DNA of 64,000 nt from Cardiobacteriaceae bacterium. GTDB taxonomy: Bacteria > Pseudomonadota > Gammaproteobacteria > Cardiobacteriales > Cardiobacteriaceae. Shown here piece by piece: positions 53,073 to 63,231 of this stretch. The notes under the pieces were generated by a model. The model ran no database searches, was not told the DNA's origin, and was given only the letters and a program-made list of their open reading frames with translations. The first letter of the stretch is position 1. The number at the start of each line of letters is the position of its first letter. The position numbers and the translations under genes were made by a program. The stretch covers positions 276,094 to 340,093 of the forward strand of contig JAUMXB010000001.1 of assembly GCA_030529365.1 (NCBI GenBank), written 5' to 3'.

Positions 53073-54947
53073 TCACATTTTCAAAGTCGGTTGCGCGCGG
53101 CGCAGCAGGAAAAACTCGATCAGCGCCCGGGTGACGTAGATCGCGGTGAACATCGATGTGAGCACACCGATGGACAGCGTCACGGCAAAGCCCTTGATCG
53201 GCCCCGCGCCGAAGCTGAACAACAATACGGAGACGATCAGCGTGGTGATGTTGGCATCGACAATGGTGGAAAGCGCATTGTCAAACCCGGCGCGCACCGC
53301 CTCGCGCACGGAAAGTCCGCTCGCGAGTTCCTCTCGGATACGCTCGTAAATCAGCACATTGGCATCCACCGCCATGCCCAGCGTGAGCACGATACCGGCA
53401 ATGCCCGGCAGGGTGAGCGTTGCACCGAGCAGCGACATCAGCGCCACGATGAGCACGCCGTTGCCGGCGAGCGCCACCATTGCGAACGCGCCCAGACGGC
53501 GGTAATAGACAATCATGAAGATCGTGATGAATACCAGCCCCAGCAGCGCGGCGTTCACGCCTTCATCAATGTTTTTCTGACCGGCGGACGGGCCGATGGT
53601 GCGCTCTTCAATGATATAGACAGGCGCGACCAGCGAGCCGGCACGCAACGTCGCGGCAAGCTTTTGCGCGCGCTGGATGGGCGTCACCCCGGTAATCTGG
53701 AAATTGCTGCCGAACTGGCTCTGGATGGTCGCGGAATTGACCACGGTTTCGCGCTTCTCCACCACGGTTTCCACTTCACCCTGCGCGTTCAGGCGCTCGA
53801 CGGGAATATATTCCACATACATGGTCGCCATCGGTTTTTTCAGATTGTCGCGCGTAATCTGGCTCATCTGCGCACCGCCCGCCGAATCAAGCACCACACT
53901 CACCTGCGGGCCGGCGCTGTCCTGACCGAAACCGGCACTGGCATCCACAATATGCTCACCGCTCATGATCACGCGGCGCTTCAAAACGATAGGCGTGCCA
54001 TCTTCCATATAGGCAAGCTTGGAGCCGAACGGCGCGCGCTTGTCGCGCACCGCCTTGGCGACATCGGCCTGGTCGTCCACCAGATAGAATTCCAGCGTGG
54101 CCGTCGAACCCAAAAGCTCTTTGGCCTGCGTGACATCCTGAATACCCGGCAGCTGGATGAGAATGCGGTCATCGCCAACCACCTGAATGGCGGGCTCGGC
54201 CACACCCAGCGTATTGACGCGCCCCGCCATGCGCACGCGGTTCTGCTCGGCCGCGCGGCGCTTCTGCTGGGCAATGCCTGCTTCGCTGTAGCGCAGCAGC
54301 ACGCCTTCCCTGCCATCCTTGCTGACGTTCACGCTCTCCACTTCCGCGGGCAACAGGCGGTACAGGCTGCCCATCGCCGTTTCGCGCGCGTCGCTGTCGG
54401 CAAACCACAGCGTCGCACCACCCTGCGGAGCACCTTCGCTGTCAAGCACCGGCAGCCCTTCATCCTGCAAATGGTTCAGGGTGAGATCGAGCAGCTCGGC
54501 GGTTTTGCGTTCGAAAAGTTCGTTGCTGTCCACCTGCAAAAGGAAAGAAACCCCGCCGCGCAAATCCAGACCAAGACTCATCGGCGTAAGCCCCTTGTCG
54601 TCCATCCAGGCCGGCGCATTGGACAACAGGTTCACTGCCACAGCCGCATCGGGATAACTCCGCGCCAGCAAATCCTTGGCCTTCAGCTGGGTATCCGTGG
54701 AATCGAAATAGAGATTCACGCCGCGCCCGGCAACCTGCCAGCGGCTGCTTTCCAGACCGGCATCAGCCAGCTTGCGGTTGACATCATGAATCAGCGTTTC
54801 CGCCACGTCCTGCTCGCCGATGCTTTCGGCAAACTGCATTTGCACTGCCGGACTCTTGCCGAACCAGTTCGGCAACGCCAGCAAAAACCCGACTGACAGT
54901 ACCACGGCAATCAGGGCATATTTCCAGCCTGCAAAGGATTTAGGCAT
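53073..54947 (-). CDS. secD: SecD, protein-export membrane protein
   Basis: SecD is the partner of SecF. The 624-residue protein has one N-terminal helix, a large periplasmic head (P1) with GLDLRGGVSFLLQVD, and five C-terminal helices with GMAVDANVLIYERIREELASG and DANITTLIVSVLLFSFGAGPIKGFAVTLSIGVLTSMF, the D5/D6 proton-pathway motifs. AAGGAA precedes the ATG. yajC lies 64 bases upstream, with a small hairpin between them. Confidence 0.97.
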   Translation of the reverse strand: MPKSFAGWKYALIAVVLSVGFLLALPNWFGKSPAVQMQFAESIGEQDVAETLIHDVNRKLADAGLESSRWQVAGRGVNLYFDSTDTQLKAKDLLARSYPDAAVAVNLLSNAPAWMDDKGLTPMSLGLDLRGGVSFLLQVDSNELFERKTAELLDLTLNHLQDEGLPVLDSEGAPQGGATLWFADSDARETAMGSLYRLLPAEVESVNVSKDGREGVLLRYSEAGIAQQKRRAAEQNRVRMAGRVNTLGVAEPAIQVVGDDRILIQLPGIQDVTQAKELLGSTATLEFYLVDDQADVAKAVRDKRAPFGSKLAYMEDGTPIVLKRRVIMSGEHIVDASAGFGQDSAGPQVSVVLDSAGGAQMSQITRDNLKKPMATMYVEYIPVERLNAQGEVETVVEKRETVVNSATIQSQFGSNFQITGVTPIQRAQKLAATLRAGSLVAPVYIIEERTIGPSAGQKNIDEGVNAALLGLVFITIFMIVYYRRLGAFAMVALAGNGVLIVALMSLLGATLTLPGIAGIVLTLGMAVDANVLIYERIREELASGLSVREAVRAGFDNALSTIVDANITTLIVSVLLFSFGAGPIKGFAVTLSIGVLTSMFTAIYVTRALIEFFLLRRAQPTLKM

Positions 54948-54980
54948 GGTTGTTCCTTACATCAAACTCACAACAAAATA

Positions 54981-54999
54981 CGCCGCCTCCAGGGCGGCG
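54981..54999 (-). promoter_or_regulatory. Small hairpin between yajC and secD
   Basis: On the minus strand CGCCGCC, a short loop and GGCGGCG form a stable stem followed by TATTTTGTT, 34 bases before the secD start. It could act as a weak attenuator, lowering secDF against yajC, or as an mRNA processing barrier. Confidence 0.4.
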
Positions 55000-55011
55000 C
55001 CGCATCATCCC

Positions 55012-55383
55012 TCAGGATGATTTTTCCGCATCATCCGCATCCTGTACCACGGGAGAAGCCAGCTCGCCCTTCAGCGAACCTTTCGGCAGCACCTGGGTAA
55101 CGAAATTGCGATGGAAGCGCACCACGGTATTTCTCGCGATTTCCAGATCGATGAACTGCTCGTCGAGCGCAATCACGCGCCCCATCATGCCGCCGCCGGT
55201 CATCACCTCGTCGCCTTTTTTCAGGGCGGCCACCATGGCGCGATGCTCTTTCATGCGCTTGCGCTGCGGCGCAATCATGAAGAACCACATGATGGCGAAC
55301 AAACCAATCATCATCACCAAAGACATCATGCCGCCGCCGGCCGGGGCGCCTGCCTGTTGCGCATAAGCATTCTGGATAAACAT
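55012..55383 (-). CDS. yajC: YajC, SecDF-associated membrane protein
   Basis: YajC is a small inner-membrane partner of SecDF-YidC. The 123-residue protein has one membrane helix (MMSLVMMIGLFAIMWFFMI, about 19-37) and then the invariant APQRKRMKEHRAMVAALKKGDEVMTGGGMMGRV. It is longer at the C-terminus than E. coli YajC (110). GGAGG precedes the ATG. tgt and queA, often upstream, are absent; an S-element and a lipoprotein gene are there instead. Confidence 0.96.
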   Translation of the reverse strand: MFIQNAYAQQAGAPAGGGMMSLVMMIGLFAIMWFFMIAPQRKRMKEHRAMVAALKKGDEVMTGGGMMGRVIALDEQFIDLEIARNTVVRFHRNFVTQVLPKGSLKGELASPVVQDADDAEKSS

Positions 55384-55496
55384 GCAAAACCTCCGAAATT
55401 TTGAAACGGCGCATTATAACCGCTTGCCGCCGCATTCCCAAAGCATCCTTCTGCGGCACTTATGCCGCTGCAAGACAAGCAAACACCCAAACGGGG

Positions 55497-55582
55497 TGAG
55501 AAGATTTCCTATCAAAAAGCGCTTTTTATGAGAAATTTTTTCATATAAAGCGCTTGTTGATGGTAAAAATTATCTATTTTAC
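55497..55582. repeat. S-element copy 21 (two cores)
   Basis: Cores at 55517-55524 and 55548-55555 are 31 bp apart, with a GAGAAATTTTTTCA module between and TGAGAAGATTTCCTA on the left. The right end GGTAAAAATTATCTATTT faces the small lipoprotein gene. The copy lies upstream of yajC. Confidence 0.9.
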
Positions 55583-55629
55583 AGACTTTCATAAAGCATC
55601 AGAATCACAGCTCTTTTTGCAGGCCCACA

Positions 55630-55655
55630 AAAAACGGCGCTTGTGCGCCGTTTTT
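55630..55655 (-). terminator. Intrinsic terminator after the small lipoprotein gene
   Basis: AAAAACGGCGC, TTGT and GCGCCGTTTTT form a perfect 11-bp stem with an A/T-run on each side, 19 bases after the stop of the lipoprotein gene. Confidence 0.9.
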
Positions 55656-55673
55656 CATATTTTCTGCCAGCTC

Positions 55674-55934
55674 TTACTGGTTGACTTGCGAACCGATCAA
55701 ACCGCCGACTATCGCACCAGTCACGGTTGCTTCGGTATCCTGGCCGATGACTTGCCCGGCGGCAGCACCGACAGCCGCACCAATCGCGGCATTGCGCACC
55801 ATGTGCGGGCGCTGGCTCTGGTAACCGGTGTTTTGATAGCCCTGGTTGTAATAGCCAGCCTGATTATAGGGCTGGGATTGGCTGCAAGCGGCAAGCGCCA
55901 GCGCAGCGGAGACGATAACAAATGGTTTCAGCAT
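55674..55934 (-). CDS. Small glycine-zipper outer-membrane lipoprotein
   Basis: The 86-residue protein has a lipobox ALAAC (Cys about 17), a Gln/Asn/Tyr-rich spacer (QSQPYNQAGYYNQGYQ) and a C-terminal glycine-zipper pair, AAIGAAVGAAAGQVIGQ and ATVTGAIVGGLIGSQV, as in the SlyB/YMGG-like group of small membrane-inserted lipoproteins. The preferred ATG at 55934 has AGGAAA upstream; the GTG at 55994 would lie inside argH. Probably an envelope structural or stress protein; exact function unknown. Confidence 0.82.
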   Translation of the reverse strand: MLKPFVIVSAALALAACSQSQPYNQAGYYNQGYQNTGYQSQRPHMVRNAAIGAAVGAAAGQVIGQDTEATVTGAIVGGLIGSQVNQ

Positions 55935-55990
55935 GGATTTCCTCCAAAACAGGTAAAGACCGAAGCCAATGATAGCCGCTCCGTTCCCCG

Positions 55991-57388
55991 TCACGCATGA
56001 CCATTCTGCAAACGCGCCCGCGCCGCCTGCACGGCTGAGCGCACCTGCGCCGGTGCAGTGCCGCCGATATGGTTGCGCGCTGCCACCGAGCCTTCCACAT
56101 CAAGCACGGCATAGACATCTTCGTCAATGCCCTGATGCAGTTCGCGCAAGGTGGCGAGATCGAGATCGGTGAGTTCGCAGTCGCGCTCGATGGCAAGATG
56201 CACCGCCTTGCCCACCACTTCATGCGCATCGCGGAACGGCAGGCCGCGCCGCACCAGATAATCGGCCAAGTCCGTCGCCGTGGAAAATCCGGCTTTCGCC
56301 GCTTCGTGCATGGCGCGGCGGTTCGCCATCATTGCCGGCACCATGTCGGCAAAGGCGCGCAGGCAGGCGAGCGTGGTATCAAGCGTGTCGAAAAGTCCTT
56401 CCTTGTCTTCCTGGTTGTCCTTGTTGTAGGCAAGCGGCTGGCTTTTCATGAGGGTCAACAGCGCAAAGAGATGGCCGAACACGCGCCCGCTCTTGCCGCG
56501 CACCAGCTCCGGCACGTCGGGATTTTTTTTCTGCGGCATGATGGAAGAGCCGGTGCAGAAGCGGTCGGGCAAATCGACGAAACGAAACGCGGCGCTGTTC
56601 CAGAGAATGAGTTCTTCGGCAAAGCGCGACAGATGCATGTGCAAAATGGCGGCAGCCGCACAAAATTCGATGGCGAAATCACGGTCGGAGACGGCATCGA
56701 GCGAATTGCGGCAGGGCGCATCAAAGCCGAGCGCTTTCGCCGTCATCTCGCGGTCGATAGGATAGGTAGTGCCCGCCAGCGCGGCCGTGCCCAGCGGCGA
56801 CTGGTTCAGGCGCTTGCGGCAATCGGCAAAGCGCCCGGCATCGCGTTCGAGCATTTCCTGCCAAGCCAGCAGATGATGGCCGAAGGTCACGGGCTGGGCG
56901 ACCTGCAAATGGGTAAAACCGGGCATCACGGTATCGGCTTCCTTTTCCGCAAGATCAATGATATTACCGCGCAGGCGCGCCAGTTCGGCAAGCGCCGCAT
57001 CGATGCCGCGGCGCAGGTAAAGACGAATATCGGTCGCGACCTGATCATTGCGGCTGCGCCCGGTGTGCAGGCGCTTGCCCGCCTCGCCGACGAGATCGGT
57101 AAGGCGCTTTTCGATATTCATGTGTACGTCTTCCAGAGCCAGCGACCACGGGAAATCGCCGCGCTCGATTTCCGCGAGCACCTGGCCAAGCCCTTCCCGG
57201 ATGAGCGCATGATCGGCCTCGCTCAGCACGCCCTGCGCGGCGAGCATTTGCGCGTGCGCCAGTGATCCGTCGATATCCTCGCGGTACATGCGGCGGTCGA
57301 AAGCAACGGAAGCGGTAAATTCAGCGACGAAAGCATCGGTGGATTCCTGGAAGCGTCCGCCCCAGGAAGCGTTGGTGGATGAAGTCAT
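55991..57388 (-). CDS. argH: ArgH, argininosuccinate lyase
   Basis: ArgH splits argininosuccinate to arginine and fumarate, the last step of arginine synthesis. The 465-residue protein has the fumarase/aspartase superfamily signature [12 protein letters not shown] with the catalytic serine, and [19 protein letters not shown] and [20 protein letters not shown]. No argG or other arg genes are near. It is divergent from hemC across a 62-base gap that must hold both promoters. Confidence 0.98.
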   Translation of the reverse strand: MTSSTNASWGGRFQESTDAFVAEFTASVAFDRRMYREDIDGSLAHAQMLAAQGVLSEADHALIREGLGQVLAEIERGDFPWSLALEDVHMNIEKRLTDLVGEAGKRLHTGRSRNDQVATDIRLYLRRGIDAALAELARLRGNIIDLAEKEADTVMPGFTHLQVAQPVTFGHHLLAWQEMLERDAGRFADCRKRLNQSPLGTAALAGTTYPIDREMTAKALGFDAPCRNSLDAVSDRDFAIEFCAAAAILHMHLSRFAEELILWNSAAFRFVDLPDRFCTGSSIMPQKKNPDVPELVRGKSGRVFGHLFALLTLMKSQPLAYNKDNQEDKEGLFDTLDTTLACLRAFADMVPAMMANRRAMHEAAKAGFSTATDLADYLVRRGLPFRDAHEVVGKAVHLAIERDCELTDLDLATLRELHQGIDEDVYAVLDVEGSVAARNHIGGTAPAQVRSAVQAARARLQNGHA

Positions 57389-57450
57389 GCGGCTTGCCCA
57401 ATAGTGGTGAAAACCGTAAGATTCTGCCGCATTCTTAACACGCCAGCAAG

Positions 57451-58377
57451 ATGAACACGCCCCGCCAAATCCGCATCGCCACCCGCGAAAGCCGCCTTGC
57501 CCTGTGGCAGGCCGAACACGTTGCCGCGCGCCTGCGCGCCCGTTATCCCGAGATTGAAGTGAACCTCGTGCCCATGACCACGCAGGGAGACCAGATATTG
57601 AACACGCCGCTCGCGCAAATCGGCGGCAAGGGGCTTTTCATCAAGGAACTGGAAGTGGCCATGCAGGAGGGTCGCGCCGATATTGCCGTGCACTCCATGA
57701 AAGATGTCGGCGTGCATTTCCCGGATGGTTTCGCTCTTGCCGCCATCCTCGCGCGCGCCAACCCCTTCGATGCTTTCGTCTCCAACGACTACGCCCATTT
57801 TGCCGACCTGCCGCACGGCGCGCGCGTCGGCACATGCAGCCTGCGCCGCCGCATGCAGATTGCCGCCGCCCGCCCCGATATCGAACTCCTCGACTTGCGC
57901 GGCAACGTGCAAACGCGGCTTGCCAAACTCGATCGCGGCGATTTCGACGCTATCATCCTCGCCTGCGCCGGACTGGAGCGCCTGGGTCTCAACGATCGCA
58001 TTCGCGAAATGCTGCCTGCCGCCCTGTCGCTGCCCGCTATCGGCCAGGGCGCGATCGGCATCGAATGCCGGGAAGACAGCCCGGTGTTTGCGCTGGTTGC
58101 CGCCCTGAATGACGAAGAAACCGCGCTTTGCGTCAAAACCGAGCGCATCATCAACGAACGTCTGGAAGGCAGTTGCCAGGTGCCGATTGCCGCCTTCGCG
58201 ACGCTCAACGCGGGAACGCTCCGCCTGCAAGCCCGCATTGGCCTGCCCGACGGCTCGCGCATGCTCGAAGAAAACGGCGAAGTACCACGAGGGCAAGCAG
58301 CGGAACTCGCGCATCAGCTGGTCGATCGCCTGATTGCGCGCGGCGCGCTCGACATCCTCGCTGCCCTGCTGGCATGA
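57451..58377 (+). CDS. hemC: HemC, porphobilinogen deaminase
   Basis: HemC joins four porphobilinogens into hydroxymethylbilane for haem synthesis. The 308-residue protein has [17 protein letters not shown], the cofactor region [40 protein letters not shown], and the dipyrromethane-bearing cysteine in [10 protein letters not shown]. It heads the hemC-hemD-hemX-hemY operon; each of the first two junctions overlaps as ATGA. Confidence 0.98.
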   Translation: MNTPRQIRIATRESRLALWQAEHVAARLRARYPEIEVNLVPMTTQGDQILNTPLAQIGGKGLFIKELEVAMQEGRADIAVHSMKDVGVHFPDGFALAAILARANPFDAFVSNDYAHFADLPHGARVGTCSLRRRMQIAAARPDIELLDLRGNVQTRLAKLDRGDFDAIILACAGLERLGLNDRIREMLPAALSLPAIGQGAIGIECREDSPVFALVAALNDEETALCVKTERIINERLEGSCQVPIAAFATLNAGTLRLQARIGLPDGSRMLEENGEVPRGQAAELAHQLVDRLIARGALDILAALLA

Positions 58378-59093
58378 ACGCGCCGCTTGCCGGTTGCCGC
58401 GTACTCCATACCCGTGCCGACCATCATTGGCCACAAGCGCGCGCGCACCTGCAAGCGCTTGGCGCCATTGCCTCGCACCTGCCCCTGCTCGATACCCGCG
58501 CCCTGCCCTTTGCGCTCCCCGAAGCGCTTGATGCCGCCGTCTTTACCAGTGCCAATGCCGTCACCCATTTCTTCGCGCAAAGCGCCCTGCCCTGTGCTGC
58601 TATTGCCATTGGCGAGAAAACGCGGGAAGCGCTTGTCCGCCACGACCATCCGCCCGCCATGACCGCACCGCCGCCTTACGACAGCGAAGCGCTGCTTGCC
58701 GTCTGGCAAGCGCAAGGGCTGAACATCGCCATCATTGCCGCGCCGGGCGGCCGCAGCCATCTGCACGATACCTTGAGCCAAATGAACCGCGTGCACATGG
58801 TTTACGCCTATGAGCGCTTCTGCCCAAGCGCTTCTGCCAACCTTGCCGAAGCGCCCGATGCCATCCTCATTGGCAGCTGCCGCACCCTCGATTTTCTCGG
58901 CAAAATCGCCGAACCAAACACGCTCAAGCTGCTACAATGTCGCACCTGCGTCGTGGCCATGAGTCCGCGAATCGCCGATTACGCCACGCAACACGGTTTC
59001 CGGCATGTCATCAGCGCCAACAGGGCTGATGAAGATGCACAATTTCACGCCCTGTGCCATTGGTGGGCACTGCAACAAGGAGTCATGAGATGA
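58374..59093 (+). CDS. hemD: HemD, uroporphyrinogen-III synthase
   Basis: HemD closes hydroxymethylbilane with inversion of ring D to give uroporphyrinogen III. The family is poorly conserved. The 239-residue protein shows the typical RVLHTRADHHWPQARAHLQALG start, FTSANAVTHFF, and VYAYERFCP and ILIGSCRTLDFL in the second lobe. The ATG overlaps the hemC stop; the open frame before it is a shadow of hemC. Position between hemC and hemX supports the call. Confidence 0.93.
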   Translation: MNAPLAGCRVLHTRADHHWPQARAHLQALGAIASHLPLLDTRALPFALPEALDAAVFTSANAVTHFFAQSALPCAAIAIGEKTREALVRHDHPPAMTAPPPYDSEALLAVWQAQGLNIAIIAAPGGRSHLHDTLSQMNRVHMVYAYERFCPSASANLAEAPDAILIGSCRTLDFLGKIAEPNTLKLLQCRTCVVAMSPRIADYATQHGFRHVISANRADEDAQFHALCHWWALQQGVMR

Positions 59094-60730
59094 GTGATAA
59101 AAAAAATCCGAACCCTGAAAAGAAATCCCCCAACCCGCAGAACAGCCCATCTTCCGCGACTCCTCCCGTTCCTGGCAAAGCGCCGCAAAATGTGCCCGTG
59201 CAAAACGTGAAAGCGGACACCGCCAGCAAAGCGGCAGATCCTGTCAAGGAGCCTGTCAAAACGGATAACCCCAAGCCGGACGGCACTTCTCATGCGGCGC
59301 AGGGCAAAACGCCATCCGAGCCCGTGAAAGCCGCTGCCAAGGCCGAAAATGGCAAACCGGACCATATTGCCACTGCCGCAAGCGCTGCCGTGCAAGGCAA
59401 GGCATCCCCGGAACCCGCCAAGCCCGTCACCCCGCCGCCGGCCAAACCGGCCCATACGCCGCCGCCCGTTACCCGCGCATCCGAAGCCAAAGCGGAAGGC
59501 GGCAAGGGTCTTGCCCTGATCGCACTGGCCGTATCCGTTGCGGCGCTGGCGCTTGGCGGTTACCAGTTCCTGCAAAACAGCAAGCTCACCAGCCAGTTGA
59601 ACGACCAGCGTGCGGTTTTGCAAAAAGAAGCCTCGCGCCTTGACGCCGCGAATAGCGCCAACACCGAACAGCTTGCCGCCCTGCGCAGCGATGTAGCGGC
59701 CATCCAGCTGCCTGCTCCCGGCATGGATCGCGACAGCGTAGTCAAAACCATCGCCGAGAACATCGCCAAAGTGGAAAAATCCGTGGCCGACATGCAGGCC
59801 AGCGCTGTCAACGAGCTGGACAAGCGTCTTTCCGCACTGCCCAAGGCCATGGACCGCACTGCCGTGCAAAGTCTGGTCAAACAGGAGCTCGCCACTTTCG
59901 CGCAAACCCTTGGCGGCGACCAGCCGACGCTGGATTTCAGTGATGAAATTGCCAAGGTGGAAGCGAGCGAAGCGCGCAGCAAACAAATTCTTGCCGATAT
60001 TGAAAAGAACGCGGCGCAACTGGACAGCCGCTTGCAGCAGGCGCTTGCCGATGCGGAAAAACAGCTTGCCGAACTGGCTGACAGCCGCGCTTCCGTTCTG
60101 AATCTGGTCACGCTGGCGCAACTGGCCGGCCATGCCGGGCAATACCAGGCAGCCGCGCAATATCTGCAACAGGCCGGCGCCCATCTTGCCGCAGGTGACA
60201 ACGCCCAGTGGCAAGGCACGCTCGCCGATGCCGCGCAGCGCTTCCAGCAGCTTGCCAGCCAACCTTCACCGCATGCCGCCATCGACCAGCTCCTGGCCCG
60301 GGTCGGCGAATGGCCTCTCCGCAACAGCGATACCGGCAACCTGATCGCTCCCGATGACGCGGCCGCCGCACCGACAACGCTGATGGACAAAGTCAGACAT
60401 GTCGGCCACGAAATCATCGCGCACACGGTTACCGTCGTACCGCTTGATGACGAAGGCCTTGCCTGGGTCAACCACAACCCTGCCCTGCAAAATATCATCC
60501 GCCAGAACGTGCGCCTCGATCTCGCCTTTGCCCGCAATGCGCTGCAAATGCAGGACAGCGCGGCATATGCCGGCATAGCCGCCACGCTCAAGGCGCAGAT
60601 GGAACGCTACTTCGATACCGGCAACGCCGAAGTCAAAGGCGCGCTGGAAACGCTGGCCAGGCTGGAAAGCGCCCAGCAAACCCTGCCCGACCTCGCCCCG
60701 GTCATCCAGGCGCTGCGCAACGGCCAATAA
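59090..60730 (+). CDS. hemX: HemX-like membrane protein of the haem operon
   Basis: The 546-residue protein has a long Lys/Pro/Ala-rich cytoplasmic N-terminus (1-135), one membrane helix (about 139-158, GLALIALAVSVAALALGGYQ), a coiled coil (about 160-310), and the HemX domain with VRHVGHEIIAHTVTVVP, LQNIIRQNVRLDLAFARNALQMQD. HemX often carries the name uroporphyrinogen-III methyltransferase, but the catalytic SAM domain of true methyltransferases is absent; its role is probably structural. AAGGAG precedes the ATG, which overlaps the hemD stop. The N-terminal extension is unusually long and of low complexity. Confidence 0.9.
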   Translation: MSDKKNPNPEKKSPNPQNSPSSATPPVPGKAPQNVPVQNVKADTASKAADPVKEPVKTDNPKPDGTSHAAQGKTPSEPVKAAAKAENGKPDHIATAASAAVQGKASPEPAKPVTPPPAKPAHTPPPVTRASEAKAEGGKGLALIALAVSVAALALGGYQFLQNSKLTSQLNDQRAVLQKEASRLDAANSANTEQLAALRSDVAAIQLPAPGMDRDSVVKTIAENIAKVEKSVADMQASAVNELDKRLSALPKAMDRTAVQSLVKQELATFAQTLGGDQPTLDFSDEIAKVEASEARSKQILADIEKNAAQLDSRLQQALADAEKQLAELADSRASVLNLVTLAQLAGHAGQYQAAAQYLQQAGAHLAAGDNAQWQGTLADAAQRFQQLASQPSPHAAIDQLLARVGEWPLRNSDTGNLIAPDDAAAAPTTLMDKVRHVGHEIIAHTVTVVPLDDEGLAWVNHNPALQNIIRQNVRLDLAFARNALQMQDSAAYAGIAATLKAQMERYFDTGNAEVKGALETLARLESAQQTLPDLAPVIQALRNGQ

Positions 60731-60742
60731 TCAGGAGGTTTT

Positions 60743-61996
60743 ATGATTGCTCGTTTTATCATCGGCTTGCTGGTTATCGTTTCCTGTGCGGCGCTGGGAT
60801 TGCTGATCAAGGCATTCCCCATGGACGTCATGCTCACCATCAACAACAAGCATGGCGTCATTATCCCGCTGGTGTACTGGCTGATTTTCTCCTTTATTGC
60901 CGTATGGCTGCTGGGGCTCGTGTTCAAAACCCTGTTCCTGATCTGGCGCAGTCCGCAAATCCTCTCGCGCAACAGCGAAGCACGCAGAAAACGCAAGGCG
61001 GACAAAATGCTGCGCCTCGGCCTGCATGAATTTATCGCCGGCCAATATGCCAAGGCGGAAAAGCATCTCGTCAAGGGCGCGGAACTCAGCGAATCCTTGG
61101 GTTATCCATCTGTTATCTATTATGAAAACGCGGCGATTGCCGCCGATCGCCAGAATGCGCCCGAGCGCCGCGACCAGTATCTGCTGAAAGCGCGCCAGGA
61201 TGCCGATTCCGGCGATGCGGTCGCCATCCGCCTCACCGAAGCGGAAGTCCTTGTCAACAACCAGGATTACGCACGTGCAGAAAAGCTTCTCGAAGCCATT
61301 CACGACAAGCGCAATCCCAAACTCCTCACCCTGCTCGACAGCGCCTATACCGCGCAGGAAAAATGGAGCAAGGCCTGGGCACTGTTGCCGAGCATGCGCC
61401 CGTTCATGGATACGCAAGCCTATGACGAACGCCGCAGGGACTATGCCCGCGCCATGCTGAACGATACCGCCGCACTTGAAAGCTATGCCGAGCTGTCCAG
61501 CGCGTGGCGCAGCATTCCGGCGGAAATCCGCCGCGACCCGGAAATGATCCTGATTTATGCCGGTTCGCTCGCCGAAAACGGCCACAGCGACGAAAGCGAC
61601 AAAGTGCTGGTCGAGCAGATCAAATCCACGCAGAACCTCGCCTTCATCCAGGCCTACAGCCAGTTGCGCAGCGGCAATTTCAAGGCGCGCCTCGCCAACA
61701 TGCAGCAATGGGAAGCCAAGCATCCGAACGATGCCTTCTTCCAGCTTGCCAAGGCGCAAATCGCCTACTTTGCCAAGGAATATGAAATTGCCAATGCCGC
61801 CGTGGAAGCCTCGCTGAAACGCCAGCCTTCCAGTGAAGGATTTGCCCTGTGGGCGCAGATTCTCGAAGCGCGCGATGAACCGCAGGCAGCCCTTGCCGCC
61901 TACCGGCAAAGCGTTTCGGAAAAATTCGCCCGCCAGACCCTGCACGGTGATTTCCTGCCTGCCGGGCAACAGCCGCCAGCCGCAGCCAATTCCTGA
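60743..61996 (+). CDS. hemY: HemY-like TPR membrane protein of the haem operon
   Basis: This gammaproteobacterial HemY is unrelated to protoporphyrinogen oxidase. The 417-residue protein has two N-terminal membrane helices (3-22 and 43-65), the HemY_N motif ADKMLRLGLHEFIAGQYAKAEKHLVKGAE, and a superhelix of TPR-like repeats to the end. It is thought to organise the haem synthesis enzymes at the membrane. It starts 12 bases after hemX with AGGAGG. Confidence 0.93.
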   Translation: MIARFIIGLLVIVSCAALGLLIKAFPMDVMLTINNKHGVIIPLVYWLIFSFIAVWLLGLVFKTLFLIWRSPQILSRNSEARRKRKADKMLRLGLHEFIAGQYAKAEKHLVKGAELSESLGYPSVIYYENAAIAADRQNAPERRDQYLLKARQDADSGDAVAIRLTEAEVLVNNQDYARAEKLLEAIHDKRNPKLLTLLDSAYTAQEKWSKAWALLPSMRPFMDTQAYDERRRDYARAMLNDTAALESYAELSSAWRSIPAEIRRDPEMILIYAGSLAENGHSDESDKVLVEQIKSTQNLAFIQAYSQLRSGNFKARLANMQQWEAKHPNDAFFQLAKAQIAYFAKEYEIANAAVEASLKRQPSSEGFALWAQILEARDEPQAALAAYRQSVSEKFARQTLHGDFLPAGQQPPAAANS

Positions 61997-62004
61997 ACAA
62001 CGGC

Positions 62005-63114
62005 ATGAATGAAATCCTGAGACCCCTGCAACGCATCCTCGCGAACCCTTCGCTGGTTGCGTTGCTTTTTTTCTCCCTGACGCTCTTCCTCGTCTTCTAT
62101 TTCCTCGGCGTCTGGCTGCTGCCGGTGATTGTTGCCATCGTGCTTTCCTATCTCCTCGAAGGCATCATCCAGCAGCTTGAGCGTTTGGGAATGCGCCGCG
62201 TGTTCGCGCTCGGCTTCGTCTTTGTCGTTTTCATTGCCTTCATCACCTATCTCGGCGCCGTGATCATGCCCATGATCATCAGCCAGGCAAAAACCCTCAT
62301 TGCCAACCTGCCGGAATATCTCGCCATCGGCCAGGAAAAGCTCCTGCTCCTGCCGGAGCGCTTTCCGCAGCTGTTCAGCAAGGAAAGCATCAACGGTCTC
62401 CTGTCCACCATCAACCAGGAAATTTCCACCTACAGCAAAGACTTGCTCTCCGGCAAACTCTTTTCCTCGCTGCTCGCGATTACTACTGTCGTCATCTATA
62501 TCGTGCTGATGCCGCTGCTGATTTTCTTCTTTCTCAAGGATAAGAGCCTCATCCTTAACTGGCTAGCGCGCTTTTTGCCGGAAAACCGCCAGATCATCAC
62601 CGAAGTCTGGCAGGAAGTGGACGTACAAATCGGCAACTACATCCGCGGCAAGTTCCTGGAAATTCTCGTCATCTGGGGCATGTGCTTCGTCACTTTCCAG
62701 CTGCTCGGCCTGCAATACACCATGCTGCTGAGCCTCATGGTCGGCCTGTCCGTCCTTATCCCCTATGTGGGAGCCACCCTCGTCACCATTCCCGTGCTCG
62801 TCGTCGCCTACATCCAGTACGATCTCACCAGCATGTTCTACTGGGTCACCATCGCCTACTTCGTCATCCAGACCCTGGATGGCACCGTCATCGTTCCCCT
62901 CATCTTCTCCGAAGCTGTCAACATCCATCCCAACGCCATCATTATCGCCATCCTCGTTTTCGGCGGCCTGTGGGGATTCTGGGGCGTATTCTTCGCCATC
63001 CCGCTTGCCACGCTGGTGAAAGCCGTGCTTGAAGCCTGGCAGCGCTATCTGGCACGCGGCAACCAGGATGAAAACCACAATCTCATCCTCTCGCAAGAAC
63101 CGCCTCAAGCCTGA
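62005..63114 (+). CDS. AI-2E/PerM family membrane permease
   Basis: The 369-residue protein has about eight helices and the family's paired N-terminal helices, a long amphipathic middle segment, and the C-terminal motif LSVLIPYVGATLVTIPVLVVAYIQ and DGTVIVPLIFSEAVNIHPNAIIIAILVFGGLWGFWGVFFAIPLATLVKA. Members export autoinducer-2, act as sodium/proton antiporters or have unknown cargo, so no substrate is claimed. It starts eight bases after hemY and is probably the last gene of the hem operon. Confidence 0.92.
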   Translation: MNEILRPLQRILANPSLVALLFFSLTLFLVFYFLGVWLLPVIVAIVLSYLLEGIIQQLERLGMRRVFALGFVFVVFIAFITYLGAVIMPMIISQAKTLIANLPEYLAIGQEKLLLLPERFPQLFSKESINGLLSTINQEISTYSKDLLSGKLFSSLLAITTVVIYIVLMPLLIFFFLKDKSLILNWLARFLPENRQIITEVWQEVDVQIGNYIRGKFLEILVIWGMCFVTFQLLGLQYTMLLSLMVGLSVLIPYVGATLVTIPVLVVAYIQYDLTSMFYWVTIAYFVIQTLDGTVIVPLIFSEAVNIHPNAIIIAILVFGGLWGFWGVFFAIPLATLVKAVLEAWQRYLARGNQDENHNLILSQEPPQA

Positions 63115-63165
63115 ACGCGCTCGCGCCCTGCCCTTTGCCGGTAATGCTTTACACAAAACCGGCAA

Positions 63166-63225
63166 AAATAACGTGTTTTTACCATCAACAAGCGCTTGCT
63201 GCGATAAAAAACCATCAAAAATCTC
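63166..63225. repeat. S-element copy 22 (one core)
   Basis: A single core at 63190-63197 is flanked by inverted TTTTTACCATCAAC and a GATAAAAAACCATC module. An imperfect hairpin (TTTGCCGGT at 63134 with ACCGGCAAA at 63058+100) lies just before it. The copy is in the tandem gap between the permease and the YcxB-like gene, ending only seven bases before the next start codon. Confidence 0.82.
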
Positions 63226-63231
63226 AATAAA

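Noticed and set aside
59090..60730. Uroporphyrinogen-III methyltransferase activity for HemX
   Set aside because: The SAM-binding catalytic domain of true methyltransferases is absent; the usual database name is misleading.
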